DNA of 64,000 bases, taken from positions 4,588,001 through 4,652,000 of the forward strand of contig NZ_CP134399.1 of NCBI RefSeq assembly GCF_002968295.1. Reading direction: 5' to 3'. Below, one piece after another: positions 9,663-17,637 of the stretch; within the stretch, counting starts at the first letter, position 1, and every line of letters starts with the position of its first letter. The position numbers and the translations under genes are program-made. The stretch comes from Mycobacterium sp. ITM-2016-00317 (GTDB lineage Bacteria > Actinomycetota > Actinomycetes > Mycobacteriales > Mycobacteriaceae). Below the pieces are notes generated by a model. That model was given only the letters and a program-made list of their open reading frames with translations. It searched no databases and was not told where the DNA came from.

Positions 9663-10066
9663 TGACCAGAAGCTGGCCGAAAGACCAACTCGACCGCCTG
9701 GGGGCGGCCGAGGAAATCCGCATCGCTGGGCGTCGCCGGGACGGCTCGCTACGCAGGCCGGTGATCGTGTGGGTGGTGCGGATCGGTGACGAGCTCTTCA
9801 CCCGGTCGGTCAATGGCGCCGATGCCGGGTGGTTTCGAGGAACACGGGCACGCCATGAGGGTCACGTCAGCGGCGGTGGAGTGGAGGCCGACGTCGATTT
9901 CCTGGGTATCGGCGATGTCGACGACATCGACCACGGTGCCCTTCACAACGCTGTCGACGCCGCCTACCGATCGAAGTACGCGAAGTATCGGGGCCCGGTC
10001 GCCGCCATCACCAGCCCGATGGCACGCGCCACCACGCTCAAACTGCTTCCGCAGACACACAACTAA
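9662..10066 (+). CDS. DUF2255 family protein
   Basis: A 134-residue protein matching the DUF2255 pattern: an N-terminal helix (WPKDQLDRLGAAEEIRIAGRR), a central VIVWVVRIGDELFTRSVNG strand pair, a WFRGTRARHEGHV turn, and a C-terminal DAAYRSKYAKY helix. The fold resembles the split-barrel flavin-binding group, and members often accompany reductases. The ATG at 9662 overlaps the stop of the upstream aldo/keto reductase. Function unknown; the context suggests an accessory role to the two reductases. Confidence 0.75.
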
Positions 10067-10099
10067 CGAGTTGAGGTAGATCGCCCGATGAGTCGAAAG

Positions 10100-10120
10100 C
10101 GAACCGTCGTTCATGGCCAT
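10100..10120 (-). pseudogene. Scrap of a CdiI_2-type immunity gene (N-terminus only)
   Basis: On the minus strand the bases encode MAMNDGS, the same start as the immunity gene at 11650-12015 (MAMDDGS), after which similarity stops. The 27-base spacer that follows (10121-10147) also matches the spacer at 12016-12042. This marks the breakpoint of a duplicated immunity-gene block. Confidence 0.55.
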
Positions 10121-10147
10121 TTCCACATGACGCCGACCAGTTCGTAG

Positions 10148-10481
10148 TCAAACCTGTGGAAGTGTAATGCCGGGGCCGGTCTCGGCGACACGCCCGCGAA
10201 ACCGGTTCGCGATCTCCTTCAGCCACTCGTCGTAGGTCAACGGTGCGGGACCGTAGTGCACCCCGACCTGACGGACGAGGAATTCCTTCAGCTGTGGCTC
10301 CGGACGGGATTCACGGAGCTCGTCAATCTGCTCAGCCAACCGCAGCAGGGGCGCAGGAGTTGGTCTTCGTCGACATAGTTGTCAACGATTCCCTGCCAGT
10401 CGTCAGCTTCCAGGTCCCAGTCCTGGTGAAAATTGGCGGCAAGAATTGGTACAACTCCGTCGAAATCGAACCGTCGTTCAT
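10148..10481 (-). pseudogene. Frameshifted CdiI_2-type immunity gene
   Basis: Nearly identical to the intact immunity gene at 12043-12378 over its C-terminal half (EFLVRQVGVHYGPAPLTYDE and onward). It lacks one base near codon 13 and another near 10358, giving 334 bases where the intact copy has 336. The reading frame is therefore broken twice. The N-terminal part and upstream bases resemble the neighbouring copy at 11650-12015 instead, so it looks like a mosaic of two array members made by recombination before it decayed. Confidence 0.75.
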
Positions 10482-10532
10482 GGCCATCCGAAGCTGAGGC
10501 TATGCATCACATTAGAATCGATCGATTCGTTC

Positions 10533-10874
10533 TCATGCGGTTGGCGGGGCAGCACTACCATCGAGCGCAGCGGCGTGCTGGCGCAGGCGTGCAGCGACCT
10601 GCCCGAGCCACTCTGTGTAGGTGAATTCTGGCAGTGGGTAATAGTTGGCCCCCAACGTACGTGCCACGAGTCGTTCGATATCAGGTTCGCTGCACTCAGC
10701 ACTCAGGTCATCGATCTCGTGGATCAGCGATCGAAGCAGGTCCGCGGAGGGTCGTTCATCCTTAACGAAACTGTCGACAACCCCTTGCCAGTCGGCGGCT
10801 TCCAGAACCCAGTCCTCGTGGAAGTACGCGCCGAAGAAATGATTCAGAAGGCCCGATACCGGATGCTCGCTCAT
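10533..10874 (-). CDS. CdiI_2-type contact-dependent inhibition immunity protein
   Basis: A 113-residue acidic protein of the CdiI_2 immunity family. It has the family pattern: an N-terminal LLNHFFGAYFHEDW followed by EAADWQGVVDSFVKDE, an EIDDL helix, LGANYYPLPEFTYTEWLGQV, and a helical end. AGGAG lies ten bases before the ATG. Immunity proteins of this type bind and neutralise toxins carried by contact-dependent or type VII systems. It is the most diverged intact copy here, so it may protect against a toxin variant other than the one encoded next door. That is inference. Confidence 0.75.
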   Translation of the reverse strand: MSEHPVSGLLNHFFGAYFHEDWVLEAADWQGVVDSFVKDERPSADLLRSLIHEIDDLSAECSEPDIERLVARTLGANYYPLPEFTYTEWLGQVAARLRQHAAALDGSAAPPTA

Positions 10875-10985
10875 GAATTGGCCACTCCTGTCAGCACTTA
10901 GGCATCACGTCCGGCCGCACTGAGCGGGCAGGTGCCGTGCTATCCGACGTCGATTGCCATCACATCAGAGTCGTCCGAGTCGATC

Positions 10986-11333
10986 TCAAACGGTGGGCGG
11001 CGCAGGTGCAGCACCACTGTCAATCGTCGCGGCGTGCTGGCGCAGCCGCGCAGCAACCTGCTTGAGCCAATCTTCATACGACATCTCAGGCAGCGGGCTG
11101 TACTTGGCGCCCAACGTGTGCGTCACAAACGTCCTCATGTCAGCTTCTGGTCGAGGTTCGTTCACATCATCGATCTCATTGGCTAGCAGTCGAAGCAGCT
11201 CTGCGTTGGGCTCTTCGTCACGAACGTAACCGTCGACCAGCCCTTGCCAGTCCGCAGCTTCCAGATCCCAGTCCTCATGAAAGTACACCCGGAAGAGGTG
11301 CAACAAGGGACGGGAGACTGAGTTATCGGTCAT
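10986..11333 (-). CDS. CdiI_2-type immunity protein
   Basis: About 115 residues from the ATG at 11333 (MTDNSVSRPLL). GGAGG lies only two bases before that ATG, so an upstream GTG at 11354 is a possible alternative. The family features are LHLFRVYFHEDWDLEAADWQ, EIDDVNEPRPEAD, LGAKYSPLPEMSYEDWL and a helical tail. A Pro/Ala-rich end (GAAPAPPTV) resembles the copy at 10533-10874 (GSAAPPTA), so these two are closest relatives. No toxin gene is adjacent; it is an orphan immunity gene downstream of the toxin locus. Confidence 0.75.
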   Translation of the reverse strand: MTDNSVSRPLLHLFRVYFHEDWDLEAADWQGLVDGYVRDEEPNAELLRLLANEIDDVNEPRPEADMRTFVTHTLGAKYSPLPEMSYEDWLKQVAARLRQHAATIDSGAAPAPPTV

Positions 11334-11649
11334 TCCTCCATCATCCCCGTCGACACGTCCCATCCACCCGATCGATGGGCCTTCTGGACCATCGCGACAG
11401 CCTGGCGATCGCGAAGTCTCGCCGCTGAATCAGCTTTAGCGGCATCAATGTTGGTGCGGCGCTTCCCGACCTCGCCGAACTTATGGCGATGACCGATTGG
11501 CGATAAGTCCGAGGCGACAGTCGGGGCCACGCTGCAACGTCGGCGGCTCGGCTCCACCCGGCATTTGCGCGGCTCCTCTGCAGCCCTCAGCCGCGTGCCT
11601 GAGGTATCTGTGCACAAAATGGGCATTAGCGCCGCCCTGTTCGGCACCA
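11334..11649. other. Gap inside the immunity array
   Basis: About 316 bases without a recognisable gene. The minus strand stays open in one frame across the whole gap (encoding, for example, KFGEVGKRRTNIDAAKADSA), but it has no start signal, no similarity to the CdiI_2 family that I can see, and its upstream end runs antiphase through the next immunity gene. It may be the eroded remnant of a displaced toxin C-terminus or a lost array member. Confidence 0.35.
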
Positions 11650-12015
11650 TTAGTGGCCGTGGAGGCCGTTCTCGACGGTAGGAGTGGACGCACCACAGTT
11701 GATCACCGCAGCGTGTTGCCGCAGCCGTGCCGCAATTTGCCCAAGCCACGGTTTGAACGACATTTCGGGTCGCGGGTCGTAGCACACCCCGACCTCACGC
11801 AACAGAAGCTGCGCTAGGTCCGCTTCAGAACGGGTCGCGCATAATTCATCAATCTCTCGAGACATCGTCCTTAGTGGTTCGGCCACCGGGTCCGCGTTGA
11901 CGTAGTTGTCGACGATTCCCTGCCAGTCGTCAGCTTCCAGGTCCCAGTCCTGGTGAAAATATGCGCCAAAAAATTGTTCTAACTCAGTCGAGATCGAACC
12001 GTCGTCCATAGCCAT
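11650..12015 (-). CDS. CdiI_2-type immunity protein
   Basis: A 121-residue member of the immunity array (MAMDDGSISTELEQFFGAYF). It contains FHQDWDLEADDWQGIVDNYV, EIDELCATRSEADL, VGVCYDPRPEMSFKPWLGQI and a helical C-terminus. It lies 27 bases downstream of the toxin-adjacent immunity gene and is closely related to it, so it is probably in the same transcript. An in-frame ATG two codons later (12009) is an alternative start. The array arrangement suggests duplication followed by divergence of specificity. Confidence 0.8.
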   Translation of the reverse strand: MAMDDGSISTELEQFFGAYFHQDWDLEADDWQGIVDNYVNADPVAEPLRTMSREIDELCATRSEADLAQLLLREVGVCYDPRPEMSFKPWLGQIAARLRQHAAVINCGASTPTVENGLHGH

Positions 12016-12042
12016 CCCCGCATCACGCCGACCAGTTCGTCG

Positions 12043-12378
12043 TCAAACCTGTGGAGGTGTAATGCCGGGGCCGGTCTCGGCGACGCGCCCGCGAAACCGG
12101 TTCGCGATCTCCTTCAGCCACTCGTCGTAGGTCAACGGCGCGGGACCGTAGTGCACCCCGACCTGACGGACGAGGAATTCCTTCAGCTGTGGCTCCGGAC
12201 GGGATTTACGGAGCTCGTCAATCTGCTCAGCCAGCCGCAGCAGGGGTGCAGGAGTCGGGTCTTCGTCGACATAGTTGTCAACGACTCCCTGCCAGTCGTC
12301 GGCTTCGAGGTCCCAGTCCTGGTGAAAATTGGTCGCGAGAAACTGGTACAGCTCGCGAGATATTGAACCGTCGTTCAT
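12043..12378 (-). CDS. Cognate CdiI_2-type immunity protein
   Basis: A 111-residue protein that starts at ATG 12378 and overlaps the toxin stop by the four-base ATGA, so it is made together with the toxin and is the likely cognate antitoxin. Family features: MNDGSISRELYQFLATNF, HQDWDLEADDWQGVVDNYV, AEQIDELRKSRPEPQLKEF, VGVHYGPAPLTYDEWLKEI. It is mostly acidic and helical, as expected for a protein that masks an RNase active site. The frameshifted copy at 10148-10481 is a near duplicate of its C-terminal half. Confidence 0.85.
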   Translation of the reverse strand: MNDGSISRELYQFLATNFHQDWDLEADDWQGVVDNYVDEDPTPAPLLRLAEQIDELRKSRPEPQLKEFLVRQVGVHYGPAPLTYDEWLKEIANRFRGRVAETGPGITPPQV

Positions 12379-14270
12379 GGCTGGGGGAACCCTGTCAGCA
12401 CGTACCATCCGCCACTTCCGTCGCCTTTGAGGACGACCCTAACTGTGCTCCCTGCCACGGTCTCGTTCGCTCCTTTTTCCAGTATTGCGCCGCCCACGAA
12501 GGGTGCGTCCAGTTCGAGTTTGCGCGGTGCGCCGTCTGCGATCCAGCTGCTTAGAACTTCACGATTCTCGCGGAAGGCGGCACTAACGGCCGCTGCCGCT
12601 TCATCAGGTGTCGCGAAAGATGAAACAACTTCTAGGCCGGACGACTCCATACGTGCTGCTAGATCGTCAGCGGTCATTCCAACGTGACGCTCGATGAGGT
12701 GTCCCCCATTCGCTTCACTGCTCTGCAAAAGCGCACCGGCGTCCTCAAACCCGAAGCCCCCGACTGAACCTGCGTCGGCACCGCCTCCACCGTGCGATCC
12801 AGGTGCGTCTGGCGGGTGGCCGACATGGGGAGCCGACGGCGCATCGGGGAGGTGATGTGCCCCCGCACTGCCGGCGTCCAGGGCGTCGTCGACGTGGCGG
12901 CCGGCATTGAAGGCGTCAACAGCATGCTCGAGGCCCTCTGTGACGAACTTGCCGCCAGGGATGGGCGCCGCCCCAGCCACGTCGAGCACGGCACCAGCCC
13001 GATCCTCGACTGAGGCGTCGCTCCAATTTCGAAAGACGTCGATGTCGTGGGCGACATCGGGGATCAACCCGAAACTGCCTTCGCTCAAAGCGCGGCTACC
13101 TTCGGCGAACGCCGAAGGTAGCCGCGGAAAAGCTTGTACATCGGCATTCTCGGGAAGGGCCGGGATCGGCACCCGGCCCTGACCGACTTCACCGGCCGCC
13201 GCGTTGAGATTCTCCAGGACCTCGGTCTGACTCGTCACCTCACCGCGCGCGTCGAACAAGGCCTGTCCCAGCGCGTCGAGCTGGTCGCGGGTAGGGCCGG
13301 CACCCGCACCAGCAACCGTGGACTGAGCCAACGCATCGTCGAGCGCGGCTTGGGCCGAAGCCACGCTCTCATGCGCAGCGTCCACCCTGGCCTGCTGATC
13401 GCCAATCACCGATGGAGCGGCACCAACGGTGGGTGCCTCCAACGGATGTTGCGTGTACCGCCGTTCCTCGCCCTTGCCATTTCCGGCGTGCTGATTGAGG
13501 ATGCGCTCCAACGCCGTGGGCCGTGCTTCGACAGGTTTCCCTGCGACTTCCGTCAACGCCTCGTCCAGGGTGGACGGCTGTTGGCCCTCTGTGGTCTTGC
13601 CTTCGCCGAGCATCGCTTCCAACGGCGGCTCCCTCCTGGCGCCCGAAGACTCCTTCGGGGAACCCGTGTCCTCAGTCTTGTTGTCCACCAGCCGGATCGT
13701 CGGATCGGTCTTCGTGCCACTATGACCACCGCCGAACCGAATTCCCTCCAGTTCAGCAGCGTTCGCTTCAAGCTGCCGCCCAACCAGGGCATCGGTGGCA
13801 ACGAGCTGCTCAGCGCGCCATCGGATGAACTCGGCGTGCTCGGTCGCAGCCGTCATGCGGGCGGCAGCAGTCTCCTCGTCGTAGGCTCGGTTGTCGGTCA
13901 CGGAAAGGTCGTCACCTACGGTGAAGTCGTCCTGTTCGGCTTCGGCGATGGCTTCGAGCGCTCGACTGCGTGCGGCCTGGATGTCCTCGCTGCCGCGCCT
14001 GGCGATGCCGGCAGCCTCACGATGCACGTCGCCCTGCCGACGCACGACCGAAGTATCCGTAGTTACGCGGTCCAGAGCGGCATCTTTGGCGTCACCTTCC
14101 CATGTGGTGCCGCCCGGAGTCAGAATGTTCTGCCTGTGCTGCTCGAACGCGGATTCCAGTGCACCCGCCAGCGTTCGCCAGCGGGTAGCGGCCGCATCGA
14201 GGTCTGAGCTGTCCCAGGACTCGATGTCCGACCTGCTAGGCATACCCATCGGTGCGGCCGCTGGGCTCAC
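12375..14270 (-). CDS. Type VII-type polymorphic toxin with C-terminal RNase A-like domain
   Basis: A 631-residue modular protein. The N-terminal 180 or so residues are helical with a WEG at 57-59, a WXG motif in the expected hairpin position, as in ESX/LXG substrates. The middle is Ala/Gly/Glu-rich linker with some heptad-like stretches. A His/Pro/Gly-rich hinge (about 470-515) precedes the C-terminal 110 residues. That end has the pattern of the bacterial RNase A-like CdiA-CT toxins: GGHLIERHVG at its start, a VVSSFATPDEA segment, a KL-x-L pair and a terminal VVLKGD-x4-WYVLTGFP. It would cleave RNA in a target cell. The GTG at 14270 overlaps the upstream partner gene (GTGA) and its stop overlaps the immunity gene (ATGA). 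Confidence 0.8.
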   Translation of the reverse strand: MSPAAAPMGMPSRSDIESWDSSDLDAAATRWRTLAGALESAFEQHRQNILTPGGTTWEGDAKDAALDRVTTDTSVVRRQGDVHREAAGIARRGSEDIQAARSRALEAIAEAEQDDFTVGDDLSVTDNRAYDEETAAARMTAATEHAEFIRWRAEQLVATDALVGRQLEANAAELEGIRFGGGHSGTKTDPTIRLVDNKTEDTGSPKESSGARREPPLEAMLGEGKTTEGQQPSTLDEALTEVAGKPVEARPTALERILNQHAGNGKGEERRYTQHPLEAPTVGAAPSVIGDQQARVDAAHESVASAQAALDDALAQSTVAGAGAGPTRDQLDALGQALFDARGEVTSQTEVLENLNAAAGEVGQGRVPIPALPENADVQAFPRLPSAFAEGSRALSEGSFGLIPDVAHDIDVFRNWSDASVEDRAGAVLDVAGAAPIPGGKFVTEGLEHAVDAFNAGRHVDDALDAGSAGAHHLPDAPSAPHVGHPPDAPGSHGGGGADAGSVGGFGFEDAGALLQSSEANGGHLIERHVGMTADDLAARMESSGLEVVSSFATPDEAAAAVSAAFRENREVLSSWIADGAPRKLELDAPFVGGAILEKGANETVAGSTVRVVLKGDGSGGWYVLTGFPQP

Positions 14271-14542
14271 ATGGTCACCGAGATAGCGTCGGCGCTGCCC
14301 CCGTCCGTCGCGTCATAACGATCGCCTGCCGTAGCGACATCATCAGCCTGACCAGCAATGCGATCAGAGATACGCAGGCGCGCGGCGGCGCTTGCCGCTT
14401 CGACTGCAGCGATTCCGGCGCCGCTCGGGCGAGCACTCACAGAACCTTCAAAGCCTCCAGCGAGCACATCAGCGGCGACAGTGACGCTGTCAGCTGCAGC
14501 CGACAGCAACCCGCCGACGTCCACATCCAATTCTTTTCCCAT
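14267..14542 (-). CDS. Small EspC-like type VII partner/secretion helper
   Basis: A 91-residue, helical, Ala-rich protein without cysteine or tryptophan. It matches the size and layout of EspC-type (DUF2580-like) ESX substrates: two helices followed by a Tyr-Asp-Ala-Thr-Asp at residues 76-80, which is the YxxxD/E type VII secretion signal. The ATG at 14542 follows a GGGGGTGAC ribosome-binding site, and the stop overlaps the toxin GTG by four bases. It probably pairs with the WXG-bearing N-terminus of the toxin to form the exported heterodimer, as small helper proteins do for LXG toxins in Firmicutes. This role is inferred from context and motif. Confidence 0.7.
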   Translation of the reverse strand: MGKELDVDVGGLLSAAADSVTVAADVLAGGFEGSVSARPSGAGIAAVEAASAAARLRISDRIAGQADDVATAGDRYDATDGGSADAISVTM

Positions 14543-14804
14543 GTCACCCCCGTAACAATCCCAAGCTACCGCACCCCTCAGTACCCCCGATGCGGGAAAA
14601 CCCGGGCGCTCGCCACAGTTCCTCGCAGCGAGCAGACCACCGCATCGGCTGCCGCTGCGACCATCCACGCGAGCACCGCGTGCAGGCGTGTCAGTATCCT
14701 CGCGGATATTGGCGTTCCCGCCACTGGAGTGTGTGGATTGTTTGCGCGACACTGAGAGAACCGTTCGTCCCTGGCGCGCCCCCACCACGATGAGGAACAC
14801 CGAC

Positions 14805-15833
14805 ATGACTGATCTGATGAAAGCCGTTGTGCTCACCCGTTTTGGAGGGCCCGACGCTTTCGAGGTGCTCGACGTCTCCGTACCGCAGGTCGGACCCCGC
14901 CAGGTACGGGTGCGCGTCCATGCGACGGCCGTGAACCCGCTCGACTATCAGATCCGTCGCGGAGACTACCCGGATCATGTGCCACTTCCGGCGATCATCG
15001 GGCACGACATCTCCGGGGTGATCGAGGAAGTCGGATCCCACGTGACCGAGTTCCGCGCCGGCGATGCGGTGTACTACACGCCCCAGATCTTTGGCGGCCC
15101 CGGCTCCTACGCCGAGCAGCACGTCGCCGACGTCGACCTCGTCGGACGAAAGCCGGAGAACATCAGTCACCTGGAGGCGGCAAGCCTGACTCTCGTCGGC
15201 GGAACCGTCTGGGAGGCCCTGGTGACGCGGGCTCAGCTCACCGTGGGAGAGACGATCCTCATCCATGGAGGCGCGGGCGGTGTCGGCACGATCGCGATCC
15301 AGGTCGCGAAAGCGATGGGCGCACAAGTGATCACCACCGCGAAAGCCGCCGACCACGAATTCGTGCGCTCTCTCGGAGCGGATGCGGCGATCGACTTCAC
15401 GTCGACGGACTACGTCGATGCCGTGGCCGAGATGACGGCAGGCAAGGGCGTCGACGTCGTCTTCGACACGATCGGCGGCGACGCGCTCACCCGAAGCCCG
15501 TTGACGCTGGCCGACTTCGGACGCGTCGTCAGCATCGTCGACATCGCGCAGCCGCAGAACCTCATCGAGGCGTGGGGCAAGAACGCCGCCTATCACTTCG
15601 TCTTCACCCGACAGAACCGAGGAAAGCTGGATGCGCTCACCACGCTGGTCGAGCGCGGTCTCGTGAAGCCGATCATCGGCGCGACTCTTCCGCTCGCTCG
15701 AATGAGCGAGGCGCATGAAATTCTGGAAAACAGGCAGGCGTATGTGCTCCGCGGCAAGGTCGCGATCGACGTGGCGGGCGAAACTGTTGCGCTCCCCGCA
15801 TCTCGTAGCGAGACCCTCCAGGCGATCGGGTGA
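14805..15833 (+). CDS. NADP-dependent quinone oxidoreductase-like (MDR superfamily)
   Basis: A 342-residue zinc-independent medium-chain dehydrogenase/reductase. The N-terminal GroES-like domain ([15 protein letters not shown]) lacks the zinc cysteines. The Rossmann domain has [20 protein letters not shown] and [14 protein letters not shown]. The ATG at 14805 is preferred because GAGGA lies eight bases upstream and the family begins with [12 protein letters not shown]. It likely reduces quinones or reactive enones with NADPH. It converges on a GlxA-type regulator with 12 bases between the stops. Its wording and codon use look somewhat unlike the mycobacterial neighbours, as does the regulator, so the pair may have been acquired together (weak evidence). 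Confidence 0.85.
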   Translation: MTDLMKAVVLTRFGGPDAFEVLDVSVPQVGPRQVRVRVHATAVNPLDYQIRRGDYPDHVPLPAIIGHDISGVIEEVGSHVTEFRAGDAVYYTPQIFGGPGSYAEQHVADVDLVGRKPENISHLEAASLTLVGGTVWEALVTRAQLTVGETILIHGGAGGVGTIAIQVAKAMGAQVITTAKAADHEFVRSLGADAAIDFTSTDYVDAVAEMTAGKGVDVVFDTIGGDALTRSPLTLADFGRVVSIVDIAQPQNLIEAWGKNAAYHFVFTRQNRGKLDALTTLVERGLVKPIIGATLPLARMSEAHEILENRQAYVLRGKVAIDVAGETVALPASRSETLQAIG

Positions 15834-15845
15834 CGATCGCCGTGC

Positions 15846-16793
15846 TCAGCTCCGCCCGGAGAAGGTAGCGCGGTACTCCGAGGGGGACACATCCAGGAGC
15901 CGGCGGAAATGCAGCCGGAGGTTCGATCCGGTTCCCAAGCCGACCTCCTCCGCGATGCGGTCGACAGACAGCCTCGTGCTCTCCAGGAGTTCGCGGGCGG
16001 TGTCGACCCGCGCCCGGAGAATCCACTGCAGCGGGGTGCTGCCGGTCTCCTCGGCGAAGCGGCGCAGGAACGTGCGGGGCGACATCCGCGCGTGTGCGGC
16101 GAGTCCGGCGATCGTGAGCTGCTGGTCGAGCCGCTTCATGGCCCATTCGCGCGTCGCGGCGAGGGTGTCACCGTGGGCTGCCGAGTTGGTCTTCGGCAGG
16201 TACTGGGCCTGCCCCCCGGTGCGGTAGGGCGCGGTGACGAGTCCTCGTGCGATCTCGTTCGCCGCGCTCACCCCGAGGTCGCGCCGGACGATGTGCAGGC
16301 ACAGGTCGAGACCGGCGGCGGCCCCCGCCGAGGTGAGGATGGATCCCTCGTCGACGAAGAGCACGTTCGGCTCGACCGTGATCTGCGGATGCCGCTCCGC
16401 GAGCTTCTCCGCCGCATCCCAATGCGTCGTCGCCCGCAGACCGTCGAGCAGGCCGGCATCCGCGAGGGCGAAGGCGCCGTAGCAGATCGACGCGATGCGG
16501 GCCCCGCGGGAAGCGGCGTTCCGGAGCGCTTCGCACACCTCCACCGGTATCGGCCGACCCGCCGGCGCGTACCCCGGGACGACGACCGTGTCCGCGTCGG
16601 CCAGTGCCTCCAGGCCCTGCGGGACCGCGTAGCCGAAGCTCCCGTGGGACGGCACGGTTCCGGCGGTGACCCCGCAGGCCGACACCTCGTATCCGAACCC
16701 CGACTCGGGATGGAACACCTCCGCCGGGATCCCGACGTCCAGCGGGAGCGCCCCGTCGAGTACGAGGACCACCACCTGATGCGGTCGCTGCAT
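15846..16793 (-). CDS. GlxA-family regulator (DJ-1/PfpI domain plus AraC HTH)
   Basis: A 315-residue transcription factor. The N-terminal DJ-1/PfpI-like domain spans about residues 1-190, with Cys in SICYGAFALADAGLLDG at the position of the family's nucleophile elbow. An AraC-type double helix-turn-helix covers the last 100 residues (LAAHARMSPRTFLRRFAEET and IAEEVGLGTGSNLRLHFRR). The start ATG at 16793 is favoured by a GGAG nine bases upstream; an in-frame ATG nine codons earlier is possible. It probably senses a small metabolite and activates a nearby gene. The convergent oxidoreductase is a candidate target by context only. Confidence 0.85.
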   Translation of the reverse strand: MQRPHQVVVLVLDGALPLDVGIPAEVFHPESGFGYEVSACGVTAGTVPSHGSFGYAVPQGLEALADADTVVVPGYAPAGRPIPVEVCEALRNAASRGARIASICYGAFALADAGLLDGLRATTHWDAAEKLAERHPQITVEPNVLFVDEGSILTSAGAAAGLDLCLHIVRRDLGVSAANEIARGLVTAPYRTGGQAQYLPKTNSAAHGDTLAATREWAMKRLDQQLTIAGLAAHARMSPRTFLRRFAEETGSTPLQWILRARVDTARELLESTRLSVDRIAEEVGLGTGSNLRLHFRRLLDVSPSEYRATFSGRS

Positions 16794-16884
16794 CACCCGA
16801 CTCCGATCCGGTCGACGCATACCGACCGCGTCACCATCCTCGCACGTATAGGCATTACCGCCATCCGTGCGCCCTCAGCGACAG

Positions 16885-17451
16885 TCAGTCGCGTTTGGCC
16901 TCGTAGCGCAGCAGGACCGTGCCGCACGGGAAGGTGCGATTCTCCAGCAGCCGCAGCGAGATCCATGACGGCAGCGTCGGGAAGAACGGGAGGCCGCCGC
17001 CCACGGCGGTAGGCGCGAGCACGATCCGGTACTCATCCACCAGTCCGGCCTGCACGATCGGCGCGGCCAGTGTCGCGCCGGCCACCTCCATCTGGCCGTC
17101 GGTCTCGGCTTTCAGCTTCGTGACCACCTCGACCGGGTCGCCGCGTTCCAAGCGGGAGTTCCAGTCAACGGAATCCAGAGTCTTCGAGAACACGATCTTG
17201 GGCATGTCGCACCAGACCTGGGCGAAGTCGAGGATTGTCGGGGTGGCGTCCGGGTCCTGGTCGGCGGTCGGCCAGTACGCGGACATCAGGTCGTAGAGTC
17301 GCCGCCCGTAGAACGCGAGCGCGGTCTCGCGCTCGAAGTCGTTCCAGTACTGGTGCAGTTCCTCGCTCGGATCGGACCAGTCGATGTTGCCTGCAGCATC
17401 GGCGATGTATCCGTCCACCGACACGTTGAAGCCGTAGATGAGTTTGCCCAT
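16885..17451 (-). CDS. Dihydrofolate reductase/RibD C-terminal family reductase
   Basis: A 188-residue protein starting at ATG 17451 (MGKLIYGFNVSVDGYIADA), the classic N-terminus of the YyaP/RibD_C reductase family. Further family features are AFYGRRLYDLMSAYWP, MPKIVFSKTL, GQMEVAGATLAAPIVQAGLVDEY and a C-terminal LPFFPTLPSWISLRLLENRTF. These proteins have a DHFR-like NADPH-binding fold; the substrate is unknown and is not necessarily folate or riboflavin. It is transcribed away from the M20 hydrolase, with 186 bases between them. Confidence 0.85.
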   Translation of the reverse strand: MGKLIYGFNVSVDGYIADAAGNIDWSDPSEELHQYWNDFERETALAFYGRRLYDLMSAYWPTADQDPDATPTILDFAQVWCDMPKIVFSKTLDSVDWNSRLERGDPVEVVTKLKAETDGQMEVAGATLAAPIVQAGLVDEYRIVLAPTAVGGGLPFFPTLPSWISLRLLENRTFPCGTVLLRYEAKRD

Positions 17452-17637
17452 GGGGATCAGACTGCACCGGTAAGCCAAACTCATCGCGGCGCCGCGCGGG
17501 CTTTGGACTCTCGGTCCGATCCCCGACGCAGCAGCGGTGTCCCAACACTTTTCGCGGACGCTCGGCACCCCACCGCCCCGTTTGAGGAATTCCGTCCGAG
17601 GCAACTCCAGACTGATACCCGATGGGCAGGAGCCATG

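Noticed and set aside
10148..10339. A short intact immunity protein starting inside the degraded copy
   Set aside because: It begins at an internal Met within the conserved domain and lacks the N-terminal half; frameshifts show it is a remnant.
13134..14207. 357-codon plus-strand open frame opposite the toxin gene
   Set aside because: Antisense of the toxin frame. The minus frame has the WXG motif, RNase-like end and overlapping neighbours; the plus frame has none.
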